Origin: G963666705 sp963666705
GTDB taxonomy: Bacteria > Pseudomonadota > Alphaproteobacteria > CADEGL01
Direction: 5' to 3'
DNA: 64,000 nt
Assembly: GCA_963666705.2 (NCBI GenBank)
Contig: CAXXKO010000017.1
Span: 306,487-370,486 of the forward strand
The translations under genes and the position numbers were made by a program. Under the pieces are notes generated by a model that was not told the origin of the DNA, ran no database searches, and saw only the letters and a program-made list of their open reading frames with translations. Of the stretch, positions 26,549 through 35,205 are shown piece by piece. Positions within the stretch are counted from its first letter, which is position 1; the number at the start of each line of letters is the position of its first letter.

Positions 26549-26619
26549 GCCGTCCGTCCTTACGTCCTTGTTTCGAGGGTTATATAGGCTACTCGCGCGC
26601 CCGGCGCCATGTTTCCGGT

Positions 26620-27459
26620 TCATTCCCCGTCGCCGCCCGCCCGGGCGTCCAGGGGACCCGGCACGAGCTGGCGGCCGTCGAGCGCGCCCAGCCAGTCGAG
26701 GCCGGCGCGCAGGCGTACCACCTCGCCCACCACGAACAGCGCCGGGGGCTCGATCCCCGCCCCCGCCGCATCGGCCTCCGCGCGCGCCAGGGTGGTCTCG
26801 AGCACGCGCTGTCCGGGCGTGGCCGCCTGGCTGACGAGGGCCGCCGGCTCGTCCGCGTCGCGCCCGGCCTCGATCAGGTGCCGGGCGATATCGCCGAGGC
26901 GTTTGAGCGGCATGTAAAAGACGAGGACAGGCGCGCCGCGCGCGAGCCCCACCCAGTCCAGGGCGCCTTCGGCCAGATGCCCGGTGACGAGGGTGACGGC
27001 TGAATTGGTCTCGCGGTGGGTGAGGGGGATGCCGGCGTAGGCGAGCGCGCCGATGCCGGCCGAGATACCCGGCACCACTCGGAACGGCACGCCCGCGCGC
27101 ACTAGCGCCAGTGCCTCCTCGCCGCCGCGGCCGAAGACGAAGGGATCGCCACCCTTGAGGCGCAGCACGCGCTTCCCCTCGCGACCGAGGCTTACCAACC
27201 GGGCGGAGATGTCGGGCTGGCGCGGCGAGGGCCGCCCGCCGCGCTTGCCGGCGAAGATCCGCTCGGTCCCGGGCCGGGCCAGCGCGAGGACACGCTCGTC
27301 CACCAGCGCGTCGTGGACGACGACATCGGCATGCCCCAAGGCATGGGCGGCGTGGAGCGTAAGGAGCCCGGGGTCGCCCGGCCCCGCGCCCACCAGCCAG
27401 ACCCAGCCGGGCTGGAACTCGGGATATTCGATCGGCGGCATTTTCACGCGGCGGATCAT
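26620..27459 (-). CDS. cobA: Uroporphyrinogen-III C-methyltransferase
   Basis: SAM-dependent methylation of uroporphyrinogen III at C2 and C7 to give precorrin-2, the branch point to cobalamin and siroheme. 279 residues with the family motifs VGAGPGDPGLLTLHA, GGDPFVFGRGGEEAL, VVPGISAGIGALAYAGIPLTHR and HLIEAGRDADEPAALVS. It is not fused to a siroheme synthase domain. Divergent from cbiD with about 80 bp between them. Confidence 0.95.
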   Translation of the reverse strand: MIRRVKMPPIEYPEFQPGWVWLVGAGPGDPGLLTLHAAHALGHADVVVHDALVDERVLALARPGTERIFAGKRGGRPSPRQPDISARLVSLGREGKRVLRLKGGDPFVFGRGGEEALALVRAGVPFRVVPGISAGIGALAYAGIPLTHRETNSAVTLVTGHLAEGALDWVGLARGAPVLVFYMPLKRLGDIARHLIEAGRDADEPAALVSQAATPGQRVLETTLARAEADAAGAGIEPPALFVVGEVVRLRAGLDWLGALDGRQLVPGPLDARAGGDGE

Positions 27460-27539
27460 ATACGCGCCCGGCCCCCCGGCCCAGTATCATGCGGCGCGAC
27501 CGGCTGGCCATTGTGGTGGGCAGGGGGATAAGATTGGCC

Positions 27540-28625
27540 ATGGCACGCAAACCGGAGGCGCCCCTGCGCCGGGGCTGGACGACGGGCGCCTGCGCGACGG
27601 CGGCGGCCCGCGCCGCGTACGAGGCCCTCCTGACTGGGCGCTTCCCCGATTCGGTGACCATCGGCCTGCCGGGCGGTGCGACGCCGAGCTTCAGCCTGGC
27701 CGAGGCGGAGGTCGGGGACGGATGCGCGCGCGCGGCCGTGTGCAAGGACGCGGGCGACGATCCGGACGTGACCCACGGCGCCCTCGTGGTGGCAAGCGTG
27801 GCACCCGGCGCTCCCGGCATGGGCGTCAGCTTCCGCGCGGGCGCGGGCGTGGGCACCGTGACGCGCCCCGGCCTGGCGCTGGCCGTGGGTGAGCCGGCGA
27901 TCAATCACGGCCCCCGGCGCATGATGCGCGAAGCCATCGCCGCCTACGCCCAAAGCCGGGGTGCGAGCGGCGATGTCGAGGTCACGGTCTCTATTCCCGG
28001 TGGCGAGGCACTGGCCAGGCGTACCACCAACGCCCGCCTCGGCATCGAGGGCGGCCTCTCGGTGCTCGGCACCACGGGCGTGGTGGTGCCCTATTCCTGC
28101 GCCTCCTGGATCCACTCGATCCACAGGGGCATCGACGTCGCCAGGGCGGCGGGGCTCACCCATCTCGCGACCTCGACCGGGCGCACCTCGGAGGCGGCGG
28201 TAAAGGCGTTCTATGGGCTCGAGGAGACGGCGCTCATCGACATGGGCGATTTCGTCGGGGGCACCCTCAAATACCTGCGCCGTCATCCCGTGCCCCGGCT
28301 TACCATCGCCGGTGGTTTCGCCAAGCTCTCCAAGCTCGCGGCGGGGCACCTCGACCTCCATTCGGGCCGCTCGCGGGTCGAGGTGGCGGGACTCGCGGAC
28401 CTGATGGCGGCGCTCGACGCGGGGGCGGAACTGGTGGACGAGGCCCGGCGGGCGCGGAGCGCCGGCCAGGTCCTGGCGCTCGCCCAGGATTCCGGGCTCG
28501 ACCTCGCCGATCTCGTCGCCCGGCGGGCGCGGGAAGTGGCCCTCGCGACCCTCGCCGGCAAGACGGCCGTCGAGGTGGTGATCTTCGACCGGTCCGGCGC
28601 CCCGGTGGGCCGGGCCGGGTTCTGA
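27540..28625 (+). CDS. cbiD: Cobalt-precorrin-5B C1-methyltransferase CbiD
   Basis: Methylates C1 of the corrin precursor, an enzyme of the anaerobic-type route that replaces CobF. It has the family start RRGWTTGACATAAARAAYEAL, the KDAGDDPDVTHGA motif, GEPAINHGPRRMM and TTGVVVPYSCASWIHSI. ATG 27540 was preferred over 27489 because GGGGGATAA lies upstream and it removes an atypical extension, leaving 361 residues. Followed 6 bp later by cobK. Confidence 0.95.
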   Translation: MARKPEAPLRRGWTTGACATAAARAAYEALLTGRFPDSVTIGLPGGATPSFSLAEAEVGDGCARAAVCKDAGDDPDVTHGALVVASVAPGAPGMGVSFRAGAGVGTVTRPGLALAVGEPAINHGPRRMMREAIAAYAQSRGASGDVEVTVSIPGGEALARRTTNARLGIEGGLSVLGTTGVVVPYSCASWIHSIHRGIDVARAAGLTHLATSTGRTSEAAVKAFYGLEETALIDMGDFVGGTLKYLRRHPVPRLTIAGGFAKLSKLAAGHLDLHSGRSRVEVAGLADLMAALDAGAELVDEARRARSAGQVLALAQDSGLDLADLVARRAREVALATLAGKTAVEVVIFDRSGAPVGRAGF

Positions 28626-28631
28626 CTGGCC

Positions 28632-29432
28632 GTGCCGGCGCATCCTGGCCGGCGGCCGCGGCTCCTGATTCTCGGCGGCACGGCCGAGGCGGCGACGCTC
28701 GCGCGCGCGGCGGGGAATCGCTTCGGCGCCGGGATCGAGGTCATCAGCTCCCTGGCCGGGCGCACTGCGCGCCCCGCCGCTCTCGAGGGGCAGGTCAGGA
28801 CCGGCGGCTTCGGCGGCGCGGACGGCCTCACCGCCTATCTGCGCGCGGTGGGGATCGGCGTCCTGGTCGATGCCACCCATCCCTTCGCGGCCCAAATATC
28901 CAGCCATGCCCGCCTGGCCTGCGAGGCCGCCGGGGTCCCGCGCCTCGTCCTGTGGCGCCCCGAATGGGTCGAGCGGCCGGGCGACCGCTGGATCGCGGTC
29001 CCCGATCTTGCCGGTGCGCGCGCGGCGCTGCCGGGCCTCGGCCGGCGCGCTTTCCTGACCGTCGGCATGAAGGAGCTCGACACCTTCGCCGACATGCCCG
29101 AGGTCTGGTTCCTCGTCCGCCTGATCGAGCCGCCGGCACGGGACCTGCCACTCGCCCGCCATGCGGTCATCCACGGCCGGGGCCCGTTCCGGCTTGCGGC
29201 GGAGCGGGCGCTGCTCGCCGAGCACCGTATCGACGTGCTGGTGACGAAGGCGAGTGGCGGGGCGGCCACCGAGGCCAAGCTCGCGGCCGCGCGCGCGGCG
29301 GAATTGCCGGTGATCGTGGTGCGCCGGCCCCCGCCCGAGCCTGGCCCGCGCGCCGCCGGCCCCGCCGCGGCGGTGTCCTGGCTCGAGGATTGGTTCGCGG
29401 GCCTTGACAGAGTGGGCGGCGGCCGGCCGTAA
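28632..29432 (+). CDS. cobK: Precorrin-6A reductase
   Basis: NAD(P)H-dependent reduction of the macrocycle of (cobalt-)precorrin-6A. 266 residues with the nucleotide-binding start RLLILGGTAEAATLAR, GVLVDATHPFAAQISSHA, FLTVGMKELDTFADMP and VTKASGGAATEAKLAAA. It starts at GTG 28632, directly after cbiD, which fits a two-gene unit. Confidence 0.94.
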   Translation: MPAHPGRRPRLLILGGTAEAATLARAAGNRFGAGIEVISSLAGRTARPAALEGQVRTGGFGGADGLTAYLRAVGIGVLVDATHPFAAQISSHARLACEAAGVPRLVLWRPEWVERPGDRWIAVPDLAGARAALPGLGRRAFLTVGMKELDTFADMPEVWFLVRLIEPPARDLPLARHAVIHGRGPFRLAAERALLAEHRIDVLVTKASGGAATEAKLAAARAAELPVIVVRRPPPEPGPRAAGPAAAVSWLEDWFAGLDRVGGGRP

Positions 29433-29460
29433 TCGGCCTTTCCTCGGGAAGGGGGGACCC

Positions 29461-30022
29461 TTGCGCCCACGCATCGCTTTTCTGGCCGTTCTGATTCCGC
29501 TCCTGTTTTCGCTCGTGGCGGCGGCGGCGACGATCGAGCTCCTGGGCGATTACCCCCTCATCTACAACGCGAACATCGGCGATTACGACGCCGTGCGGCG
29601 GAACATCAATCGCGGCGCCAAGGTCAACAGGCTCCACCCCGACGGCACCACGGCGCTGGTCGAGGCCGGCAAGGGCGGCTATGCGGACGTCATCACGCTG
29701 CTCCTCAAGCACAAGGCCTGGACGGAGTACAAGGACGAGGACGGGAAGACCGCCCTCATCTACGCGGCCGAGCGCGGCCATGCGAAGGCGGTCTACGAGC
29801 TCATCAAAGGCCAGGCGGATATCGAAGCCTACGACAAGCAGGGCCTGACCCCGCTCATCGTCGCCGCGCGCAACAACAATCCGGACGTGATCAGGCTCCT
29901 GATCGGCGCGGGTGTCGATGTCAACCGGTCCGACTTCGCCCGGCATCCGCGCCCTCGAGTGGGCCGAGCGAAGCCGTGCCGAGGAAATCATGGATATTCT
30001 GCGCGCGGTCGGCGCGCGCTAG
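29461..30022 (+). pseudogene. Exported ankyrin-repeat protein with a +1 frameshift near its C-terminus
   Basis: Starts at TTG 29461 after GGGAAGGGGG. A signal peptide (RPRIAFLAVLIPLLFSLVAAAA) is followed by about four ankyrin repeats (DGTTALVEAGKGGYADVITLLL, DGKTALIYAAERGHAKAVYELI, GLTPLIVAARNNNPDVIRLLI). After DVNRSDFA the reading frame is lost at about 29940-29950. One base fewer would restore ALEWAERSRAEEIMDIL and a TAG at 30020-30022. Either a real late frameshift or a sequencing error. The unmodified frame runs on to 30285 into unrelated sequence. Possible partner binding in the periplasm. Confidence 0.75.
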
Positions 30023-30113
30023 AGCGGCTCATACCACCGCGGCTTGGTATCAATCCTTCCCGCCGCGCACGCGCGGGCGCAGCACATGGTGGTGGCCGGG
30101 CGCGTAGAGGCGG

Positions 30114-30824
30114 CTATCCTCGAATTCCGCCCGCATCCAGGACCCGGCCGACGAGGATGAGGGCGGTGCGCGTGATGCCCGCCGCCTTCACCTTGGCCCG
30201 GATGTCGGCCAGGGTGCCGCGGATGATGGCCTCGTCGGGCCAGCTCACCCTGTGGGCCACGACCGCCGGGCAATCGGCGCCGTAGCGCGGCGTCAGGGTC
30301 GCGACCACGCGCGCGAGGTTGTTGACCGAGAGGTGGATGGCGAGGGTGGCGCCGCTCGCCCCCAGGGTCTCGAGGTCCTCGCCCTCGGGCATGGCCGAGG
30401 CGCGGACGGCCGTGCGCGTCAGGATCACGGTCTGGCTCACGCCCGGCAGGGTCAGCTCGGCCCCGAGGGCCGCCGCCACCGCCGCGTAGGCCGATACGCC
30501 GGGCGTCACGTCATAGGGGATGCCGCGCGCGTCGAGGCGGCGCATCTGCTCGGCGATGGCGCCGTAGAGCGACGGGTCGCCCGAATGGAGCCGCGCCACG
30601 TCCCGCCCCGCCGCGTGGGCGGCGGCCATCTCGGCCTCGATCTCGTCGAGGTTGAGGGGGGCGGTATCGACGATGCGCGCATCCGCCCGGGCCTCGGCCA
30701 GGATGTCGGGCGGCACCAGTGAGCCGGCATAGAGAACGACGGCCGAGCGGCGCACGATGCCGAGGCCGCGGACGGTGATCAGGTCGGCCGCGCCCGGCCC
30801 GGCGCCCACGAAATGGACGGTCAC
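30114..30824 (-). CDS. cobM: Precorrin-4 C11-methyltransferase (C-terminal frameshift suspected)
   Basis: SAM-dependent methylation at C11 of precorrin-4. Motifs: VHFVGAGPGAADLITVRG, HSGDPSLYGAIAEQMRRLD and DVTPGVSAYAAVAAALGAEL. It starts at GTG 30824, overlapping the cobJ stop. The frame ends at 30114 after VGRVLDAGGIRG, but another frame continues with AEFEDSRLYAPGHHHVLRP to a TGA at 30050, which is the normal CobM C-terminus. One extra base at about 30130-30145 therefore appears to truncate the protein by about 20 residues. Confidence 0.9.
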   Translation of the reverse strand: MTVHFVGAGPGAADLITVRGLGIVRRSAVVLYAGSLVPPDILAEARADARIVDTAPLNLDEIEAEMAAAHAAGRDVARLHSGDPSLYGAIAEQMRRLDARGIPYDVTPGVSAYAAVAAALGAELTLPGVSQTVILTRTAVRASAMPEGEDLETLGASGATLAIHLSVNNLARVVATLTPRYGADCPAVVAHRVSWPDEAIIRGTLADIRAKVKAAGITRTALILVGRVLDAGGIRG

Positions 30825-32665
30825 GGCGGGGTCCCTGTCGCGGCGGCCTTGGCGGCGTAGCCGCGCGGCGTATAGACCCATTCGCGTCCGCCCCGGCGGA
30901 TGGCGCGGGTCTGGCTGCTGCCGATGATGAGGATCGTCAGCATGTCGATTCGGCCGGGGTCGAGCGCCGACAGGGGCACGACCTCGACCGCCTCCGCCGC
31001 GCGGCCCAGGTCGCGGGCGACGACCACGGGGGTATCGGCCGGGCGCTTGAGCGCGAGGATGGCCAGGGCCCGGCGCAGCGGCTCGCGCCGGGCGCGCGAG
31101 GCGGGGTTGTAGAGGGCCGTCACGAAGTCGCCGGCCGCCGCCGCCTCCAGGCGGCGCTCGATCTCCGCCATCGGCGTCAACAGGTCGCTCAGCGAGATGG
31201 CGCAGAAATCATGGCCCAGCGGAGCGCCGGCCCGGGCCGCGGCGGCCTGCATGGCCGAGATGCCGGGGCATATCGCAATTGCGACCCGGTTCCAGTCGGC
31301 CCGGTCCTCCCGGTCGAGGAGCTCGAAGACGAGGGTCGCCAGGGCGTAGATGCCGGCGTCGCCGGAGGCGACGAGCGCCACCTCCCGACCCTCGGCCGCG
31401 AGGTCGAGTGCCTTCCGCGCCCGCTCTTCCTCCGCCCCGAGGTCCGATTGGTACAGCACCTTGCCCCGAATGGCGTCGCCCAGGAGGTCGAGGTAGAGGC
31501 CGTAGCCGACCACATCCGAGGCGCTCCCGACCGCGCGGCTGGCCTCGGGGCTGCGCCATCCGGCCTGGCCCGGGCCGATGCCGGCCACGCGCAGGCTCCC
31601 CCGGGCGCGGCCAATCCCGGCCGCCTGAAGCGGTTGCGGCGCCCGCGCCACGGCACAGGTGGCGCGCCGCGACTTGGCCTTGGGCACGATGAGCACCCCG
31701 TCCGGTCCGGCGGCGGCGAGCGCCGCCCCCTCCGCCACACCGTGGCACCCCGTCTCGCGATAGACCAGCTCAGAGGGGCTCGCGAGGCGCGGCGCCTCGG
31801 CCTCGAGCCGCGCCGCATCGAAGAAGCGCGCCGGGACGGCGAATGCCCGGGCGACGGCGTGGACGGCCGCCTCGTCGGCCTTGAGGTCGATGGAGGTGAC
31901 GGCGGCCACCGCGCCTTCGGCGAGGCCGTGCGCGGCGAGGGTCGCGCGCGTGAGCGCGATCAGCTCGCCCGGGTCCGTGCCGCGCTCGCAGCCGACGCCG
32001 AGGGCGAGTGTCGGCGGATGCAGGATCAGCGCATCCGTTGGCGCTTCGACCGCTTCGTCCGTCACCCGGATCGCAAGATCGCCCCCATCGGCGAAGGGCG
32101 CGCGCGAATCCCGCAGCCAGCCGGCGAGTCCCGCCGGGTCCAGGAGCCCGACCGGCTCACCCGCGAGGAGGGCGGCCGTGACCGCCCCGGCCATCGACCG
32201 ATTGGCGACGCGCCAGCCGGCCGGCGGCTCGTCGAGTGCGAGGCCGAGCCGCAGGTCGCCGGCCGTGGTCACGGCGGCCACGCCCCCCGTCGCGGCCGCG
32301 ATGCGGCGGGCGAGCGCGTTGGCCCCGTGATGCCCGCCCAGGAGCGGCACGGCCGCGCTGCCGTCTTCCGCCACCGCCACCACGGGCGCTTCCCCGGCCT
32401 TGTCGCGGAGGTGGGGGGCGAGCGCGCGGATGAGGATCCCGGCGGCGCAGAGGCCGACGATGGGGACGCGGCCAGTGAACAGGCGCCCGAGATGGGCTGC
32501 CGTATCCTCGAAGAGGTGGTCGGCGCCCTCGATGCGGCGCGCGAAGCCGTGAATCTCGGCACCGGGCAGGCACGCCCGCAGGCGCTCGGCGAGCGCGAGA
32601 CCGCCCCGCCCGAGCACGACGATCGCCGCGCCCTCGGGCGCCGCCGGGTCCGGCCCTACTGCCAC
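30821..32665 (-). CDS. cobJ: CbiG-CobJ fusion: cobalamin ring-opening protein and precorrin-3B C17-methyltransferase
   Basis: A 614-residue fusion. The N-terminal part (1 to about 345) is CbiG-like: GFARRIEGADHLFEDTAAHL, VGLCAAGILIRALAPHL, LGGHHGANALARRIA, LALGVGCERGTDPGELI and the CobE-type end. The C-terminal part (about 355-614) is a CobJ/CbiH C17-methyltransferase with VAGIGPGQAGWRSPEA, VASGDAGIYALATL and PGISAMQAAAARAGAPLGHD. CbiG opens the lactone ring in the anaerobic-type route, and CobJ contracts the ring. It overlaps cobM and cobI. Confidence 0.93.
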   Translation of the reverse strand: MAVGPDPAAPEGAAIVVLGRGGLALAERLRACLPGAEIHGFARRIEGADHLFEDTAAHLGRLFTGRVPIVGLCAAGILIRALAPHLRDKAGEAPVVAVAEDGSAAVPLLGGHHGANALARRIAAATGGVAAVTTAGDLRLGLALDEPPAGWRVANRSMAGAVTAALLAGEPVGLLDPAGLAGWLRDSRAPFADGGDLAIRVTDEAVEAPTDALILHPPTLALGVGCERGTDPGELIALTRATLAAHGLAEGAVAAVTSIDLKADEAAVHAVARAFAVPARFFDAARLEAEAPRLASPSELVYRETGCHGVAEGAALAAAGPDGVLIVPKAKSRRATCAVARAPQPLQAAGIGRARGSLRVAGIGPGQAGWRSPEASRAVGSASDVVGYGLYLDLLGDAIRGKVLYQSDLGAEEERARKALDLAAEGREVALVASGDAGIYALATLVFELLDREDRADWNRVAIAICPGISAMQAAAARAGAPLGHDFCAISLSDLLTPMAEIERRLEAAAAGDFVTALYNPASRARREPLRRALAILALKRPADTPVVVARDLGRAAEAVEVVPLSALDPGRIDMLTILIIGSSQTRAIRRGGREWVYTPRGYAAKAAATGTPP

Positions 32666-33366
32666 GCGTCCCCCCTGCGGTGGACGAGGATCATCGAGAA
32701 ATAGGGCACCGAGGCGGGCTCGACCCGGTCGAGCGGCAGGATGGATTGGTCGGGCAGGGTGCCGTGAGCGATGTAGCGGGCGCGGCCCGAGAGACCGAGC
32801 CGGTCGAGCACGCCGCGCACCTTGGCGAAGTGGCGGCCGAGCTTGATGATAGCGGCCGCCTCCGTCGATTGGAGGCGCGCGGCGAGCTCGGCTTCATCGA
32901 GGGGGGCGGGGATCACGGTGAGCACGTCGTTGCGCGCGGCCAGCGGCGCGCCCAGGGCCGCGGCGCAGGCGGTCAGGGAGGAGACGCCGGGGACCACCGT
33001 CACCGGGTGGCGCTCGGCCAGCCGGCCGAAGAGGTACATGAAGGAGCCGTAGAAGAACGGGTCGCCCTGGCACAGGACGGCGACGTCGCGACCGGCCGCG
33101 ATCTCTTCCCCGATCGCGCGCGCCGCCTCGTCGTAGACCGTCTGGGCGGGAAAGCGCGCGACCTCGAGCGGCATGCGGATGGCGATCTCCCGGGCGCCGC
33201 CCGCGAGGTGCTGGGCGACGATGGCCCGGGCCATGCTGTCGCCCACCTCGGGCGCCGGGTAGGCGATGACGGGGCAGGCGCGCAAGAGGCGCAGGGCCTT
33301 GAGGGTGATCAGCTCGGGATCGCCCGGCCCCACGCCGAGCCCGTAGACCGTGCCGCCCTCAGCCAT
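32656..33366 (-). CDS. cobI: Precorrin-2 C20-methyltransferase
   Basis: SAM-dependent methylation at C20, giving precorrin-3A. 236 residues with YGLGVGPGDPELITLKAL, VLCQGDPFFYGSFMYLF and TVVPGVSSLTACAAALGAPLA, the class III methyltransferase motifs. It overlaps the downstream cobJ by 10 bp and the upstream cobL by 8 bp, so the block is tightly coupled. Confidence 0.95.
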   Translation of the reverse strand: MAEGGTVYGLGVGPGDPELITLKALRLLRACPVIAYPAPEVGDSMARAIVAQHLAGGAREIAIRMPLEVARFPAQTVYDEAARAIGEEIAAGRDVAVLCQGDPFFYGSFMYLFGRLAERHPVTVVPGVSSLTACAAALGAPLAARNDVLTVIPAPLDEAELAARLQSTEAAAIIKLGRHFAKVRGVLDRLGLSGRARYIAHGTLPDQSILPLDRVEPASVPYFSMILVHRRGDAWQ

Positions 33367-34582
33367 CGCGCGCGAAGGGCTTGGTGGCGGTGAGCTGGGT
33401 CACGGTCTGCAAGGGCCGCCAGCCGGTGAGCGTGCCGATGGCCGCCGTCCGCGCCACCGAGATCCGAATCATGGCGCCGCCAGTCGCATCCTTGAGGGCG
33501 AGGAGGGCCGCCTCGCCCTCGGCCGTCACCGCGTTGGCGACCAGGCGACCACCCGGCCGCAGGGCGACCCAGCAGCGCTCCCCGATGCCGGGCGCCGAGA
33601 GGCCGCCGCCGATGAAAACGGCATCGGGCGCGTCGAGCTCCACGAGCGCGCCCGGCGCCTCGCCCACGATAACCGAGAGGCCGGGCACGCCGAGACTCGC
33701 GGCATTGCGCGCGATCCGCGCGGCCCGCGCCTCGTGGTGCTCGATGGCGACGGCGCTCGCGCCCCTTGCCGCGCGCATCCATTCGATGGCGATCGAGCCG
33801 GCCCCCGCCCCCACGTCCCATAAATACTGGCCGGGGAGCGGCACGAGTGCCGCGAGGGTCACGGCGCGGACCTCGCGCTTGGTGATCTGGCCGTCGTGCT
33901 CGTACGCCTCGTCCGGCAGGCCTGGGACCGTGGGCAGGACGCGCGCATCCGGCCCGGCGCGGCAGGTGATGGCGATGGTGTTGAGGTCCGCCGTTCGCCG
34001 CTCGCCCCAGCTCTCCGCCGTGCCCTCGAAGCGGCTCTCCTCCGGCCCGCCCAGGCGCTCGAACACGGTCATCCCGCTGCCGCCGTAGCCGAGGGCGGTG
34101 AGCCTCTCGGCCACCCGGCGCGGCGTATCGCCGTCCTCGCTCAGCACCAGCAGCCGGGCGTCGGGTGCCAGGTGCGGGTTGAGGAGGTCGAGCGGCCGGC
34201 CGTGCAGGGTCAGCGGCGCGACCTCGGCCAGGGGCCACCCGAGCCGCGCGCAGACGAGGGAGAAGGCGCCCGGCACGGGCAGGATCGTGATCTCCTCGAT
34301 ACCGAACCTGCGGGCGAGGGTGACGCCGATGCCGAAGAACATGGGATCGCCCGTCGCCAGCACCGTGACGCGCCGGCCGCGCCGCGCGGCGATCTCATCG
34401 ATGGTCTTGGAGAGTGGCGATTCCCAGATCAGGGACTCGACCGAAGCGCGGGCGCCGGCAAGCGCCAGGTGCCGGGTCCCGCCCACCAGGACCTCGGCCG
34501 TATCGACGAGGGCGCGGGCGGCGGGGGCGATGGCGTCGAGCCCGTCCTCGCCGATTCCGACGACCGACAGCCAGCGGCTCAT
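33359..34582 (-). CDS. cobL: Precorrin-6Y C5,15-methyltransferase (decarboxylating), CbiE-CbiT fusion
   Basis: Methylates C5 and C15 and decarboxylates the C12 acetate chain. 407 residues. The N-terminal CbiE part (1 to about 210) has VVGIGEDGLDAIAPAAR and LATGDPMFFGIGVTLARRF. The C-terminal CbiT part (about 225-407) has the SAM motif LWDVGAGAGSIAIEWMRAA and AIEHHEARAARIARNAASLG. ATG 34582 overlaps the cobH stop. Confidence 0.95.
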   Translation of the reverse strand: MSRWLSVVGIGEDGLDAIAPAARALVDTAEVLVGGTRHLALAGARASVESLIWESPLSKTIDEIAARRGRRVTVLATGDPMFFGIGVTLARRFGIEEITILPVPGAFSLVCARLGWPLAEVAPLTLHGRPLDLLNPHLAPDARLLVLSEDGDTPRRVAERLTALGYGGSGMTVFERLGGPEESRFEGTAESWGERRTADLNTIAITCRAGPDARVLPTVPGLPDEAYEHDGQITKREVRAVTLAALVPLPGQYLWDVGAGAGSIAIEWMRAARGASAVAIEHHEARAARIARNAASLGVPGLSVIVGEAPGALVELDAPDAVFIGGGLSAPGIGERCWVALRPGGRLVANAVTAEGEAALLALKDATGGAMIRISVARTAAIGTLTGWRPLQTVTQLTATKPFARDG

Positions 34583-35205
34583 CCCTCGCCCCCCGCGAGC
34601 GCGTTGACGGCCGCCGCCGCCATGGCGCTGCCGCCGCGCCGGCCGCGCAGGGTGACGTAGGGGATGCCGCCCGCTTCGGCGATCAGCGCCTCCTTGGCCT
34701 CGGCCGCACCGATGAAGCCGACGGGGAAGCCCAGGATCACGGCCGGCCGCGGCGCGCCCAGGGCCAGGATTTCGAGCAGGCGGAAGAGCGCGGTGGGCGC
34801 GTTGCCGATGGCCACCACGGCACCCTCGAGCCGGGGCCACCAGAGGTCCACGGCGGCGGCCGAGCGCGTGGTGCCGCTCGATTCCGCGCACGCATCGGCC
34901 TCTGGCGCGCCGAGGCGGCAGACGACGTCGTTCCCGGCCGGCAGACGGCGGCGGATGATGCCGTGGGCGACCATCTCCGCGTCCACCAGCACGGGGGCGC
35001 CGCGGGCGAGAGCCGCGCGCCCCGCCTCTCCCGCCCCTTCGGACCAGGCGAGGTCGCCAACCAGGTCCGGCATGCCCGAGGCATGGACGAGGCGCACGGC
35101 GAGCGACTCGATATCGGCCGGAATGTTGGCAAGGTCGGCCTCGGCACGGATGGCGGCGAAGGAACGCCGGTAGATCTCCTCCGGGTCCCGCAGGTAGCCA
35201 GTCAT
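34579..35205 (-). CDS. cobH: Precorrin-8X methylmutase
   Basis: Moves the methyl group from C11 to C12 to form hydrogenobyrinic acid. 208 residues. The catalytic His is in LVHASGMPDLV, with YLRDPEEIYRRSFAAIRAE at the start and GFPVGFIGAAEAKEAL near the end, all hallmarks of CobH/CbiC. Its start is the base next to the stop of the preceding CbiX gene, and it overlaps cobL. Confidence 0.96.
   Translation of the reverse strand: MTGYLRDPEEIYRRSFAAIRAEADLANIPADIESLAVRLVHASGMPDLVGDLAWSEGAGEAGRAALARGAPVLVDAEMVAHGIIRRRLPAGNDVVCRLGAPEADACAESSGTTRSAAAVDLWWPRLEGAVVAIGNAPTALFRLLEILALGAPRPAVILGFPVGFIGAAEAKEALIAEAGGIPYVTLRGRRGGSAMAAAAVNALAGGEG

Noticed and set aside
27460..27539. Possible second cobalamin riboswitch between cobA and cbiD
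   Set aside because: The spacer is only about 80 bp and has no B12-box sequence.
30020..30045. CTAGAGCGG after the ankyrin gene as a sixth paired-hairpin repeat
   Set aside because: Only the first few bases match; no core or pairing arm follows.
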